Source: Fidelibacterota bacterium
GTDB lineage: Bacteria > Fidelibacterota > UBA8477 > JABMPR01
Length of the DNA: 5,834 bases
NCBI GenBank assembly: GCA_030596225.1
Contig: JAUVKO010000146.1
Coordinates: 1-5,834 of the forward strand
Reading direction: 5' to 3'
Positions 5,410 to 5,834 of this stretch are shown here, piece after piece; position 1 is the stretch's first letter; every line of letters starts with the position of its first letter. Position numbers and translations under genes: made by a program. The notes under the pieces were generated by a model. It was not told where the DNA came from. It worked only from the letters and a program-made list of their open reading frames with translations, and did no database searches.

Positions 5410-5588
5410 TTAACTTGAATATATCTGTTTTCTAATCAGGTGAGCAACTGTCTCAATATGGGCCGTATGGGAAAACATATCTACCGGCTGGACACTTCAC
5501 AACTCATAATCGGTTTCACAAGAAGGGACTGCAGATCATGAGCCAGTGTTTACGGGCTACAGAAAATATAAGTCAGGTAATTTAGTGC
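5410..5588 (-). pseudogene. Decayed C-terminal fragment of a 23S rRNA (uracil-5-)-methyltransferase (RlmD/TrmA family)
   Basis: Minus-strand translation gives 'LTYIFCSP*TLAHDLQSLL' (about 5576-5520). After a one-base frame change it continues 'CETDYEL*SVQPVDMFSHTAHIETVAHLIRK', ending at TAA (5412-5410). This matches the C-terminal end of the RumA/RlmD family: the catalytic-Cys motif SCNPxTLARDL, then VQPVDMFPHTxHxE, then the terminal helix. The nucleophile Cys codon (5561-5559) is still present. Two in-frame stops (TAA 5552-5550, TGA 5499-5497), a frameshift near 5520, and loss of everything upstream (no DPPR motif found) make it a pseudogene of about 55-60 codons out of a usual 400-480. Upstream the sequence turns into repeat DNA. 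A functional copy is expected elsewhere if the modification is kept. RlmD and the wider TrmA-like family cannot be told apart from this fragment. Confidence 0.82.
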
Positions 5589-5653
5589 TAACGGTTATGC
5601 TAAGCGTAGTTGGGCAAATTTAATGCACCACACATCGCAATTATTTCTAAAGT

Positions 5654-5830
5654 TTGACGGTCTCGCAAAAAGTCCCTCTCGCAGAGATCGCAGAGCGATG
5701 TATTGAGCTGGTCGAAATGACGCAAAGTGTTGATAATTATGCACATACAGCAATATCGTCTAAGGGTTTATATTTATTACAGATAGAGCTGTTTTCATGT
5801 TTTCTCTCATACTTTTTGCGGCTTCGTCAA
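5654..5830. repeat. Terminal-inverted-repeat element of about 180 bp at the window edge
   Basis: TTGACGGTCTCGCAAAAAGT (5654-5673) and the reverse complement of 5811-5830 (TTGACGAAGCCGCAAAAAGT) match at 16 of 20 positions. The outer six and inner ten bases are exact. Inside are TCGCAGAGATCGCAGAG (5679-5695), a relative of the repeat at 5110-5182, and TGAGCTGGTCGAA (5704-5716), a variant of the TGAGCTTGTCGAA motif at 1055-1067. No open frame of note is present. The right end nearly coincides with the window end, so the boundary is provisional. This is a composite of several dispersed-repeat families next to the degraded rlmD-like fragment. Confidence 0.7.
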
Positions 5831-5834
5831 GTTT

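Noticed and set aside
5140..5418. Plus-strand open frame of 92 codons
   Set aside because: It begins within the CGCAGAG inverted repeat, has no ribosome binding site, has an odd composition and ends in the 5381-5408 palindrome. No family is recognisable.
5580..5616. attC-like sequence (GCTAACGG ... GTTGGGC)
   Set aside because: The right-hand GTTGGGC fits the integron core GTTRRRY, but the left TGCTAAC does not fit RYYYAAC. The span is too short for an attC hairpin, and no integrase or cassette array is present.
1..5834. CRISPR array
   Set aside because: Repeats are palindromic elements of different lengths and spacing; there is no regular repeat-spacer pattern and no cas gene.

Overview
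The window looks like a chromosomal segment of a Gram-negative bacterium with moderate GC. A TonB-dependent outer-membrane receptor carrying an N-terminal carboxypeptidase-regulatory-like (CarboxypepD_reg) domain, and a TAnnTTTG-type promoter element in front of it, suggest the FCB superphylum (Bacteroidota, Neomarinimicrobiota, Calditrichota and relatives). This placement is an inference; no rRNA or other phylogenetic marker is present.

Layout. (1) 1-1113: a compact minus-strand toxin-antitoxin operon (DUF6364/RHH-like antitoxin, then PIN_3-family toxin, overlapping by ATGA) lies between two fold-back, MITE-like elements (1-80 and about 924-1116). These share the end sequence ATACCAATTACACCTC in opposite orientation. 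An exact 11-bp direct repeat (TTGGTATTAAT at 74-84 and 886-896) also brackets the operon. (2) 1192-3441: a 749-aa TonB-dependent receptor on the plus strand, with a perfect 7-bp dyad and a candidate promoter just upstream. (3) 3442-3622: a convergent gap filled with dispersed-repeat sequence related to that inside the 924-1116 element. (4) 5052-3623: a minus-strand lemA-TPM pair (LemA family protein, then a YgcG-like TPM-domain protein with a glycine-rich tail). Its 116-bp intergenic spacer holds another 90-bp inverted-repeat element around a perfect 20-bp palindrome. (5) 5053-5834: no intact gene. It contains CGCAGAG-type repeats, a 28-bp palindromic terminator-like hairpin, a decayed C-terminal fragment of a 23S rRNA uracil-5-methyltransferase (RlmD/TrmA family), and a terminal-inverted-repeat element running to the window edge.

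The genes fall into three unrelated functions: plasmid/island-type stabilisation or phage defence (the PIN TA pair), outer-membrane uptake (the receptor, substrate unknown), and an envelope-associated LemA/TPM pair. The common thread is the repeat content. Every intergenic gap over about 100 bp is built largely from palindromic elements of several families, one gene has decayed next to such an element, and a TA operon sits between two of them. The most interesting hypothesis is that the TA module moved, or was captured, as a unit bounded by these fold-back elements. That is inferred from sequence symmetry only.
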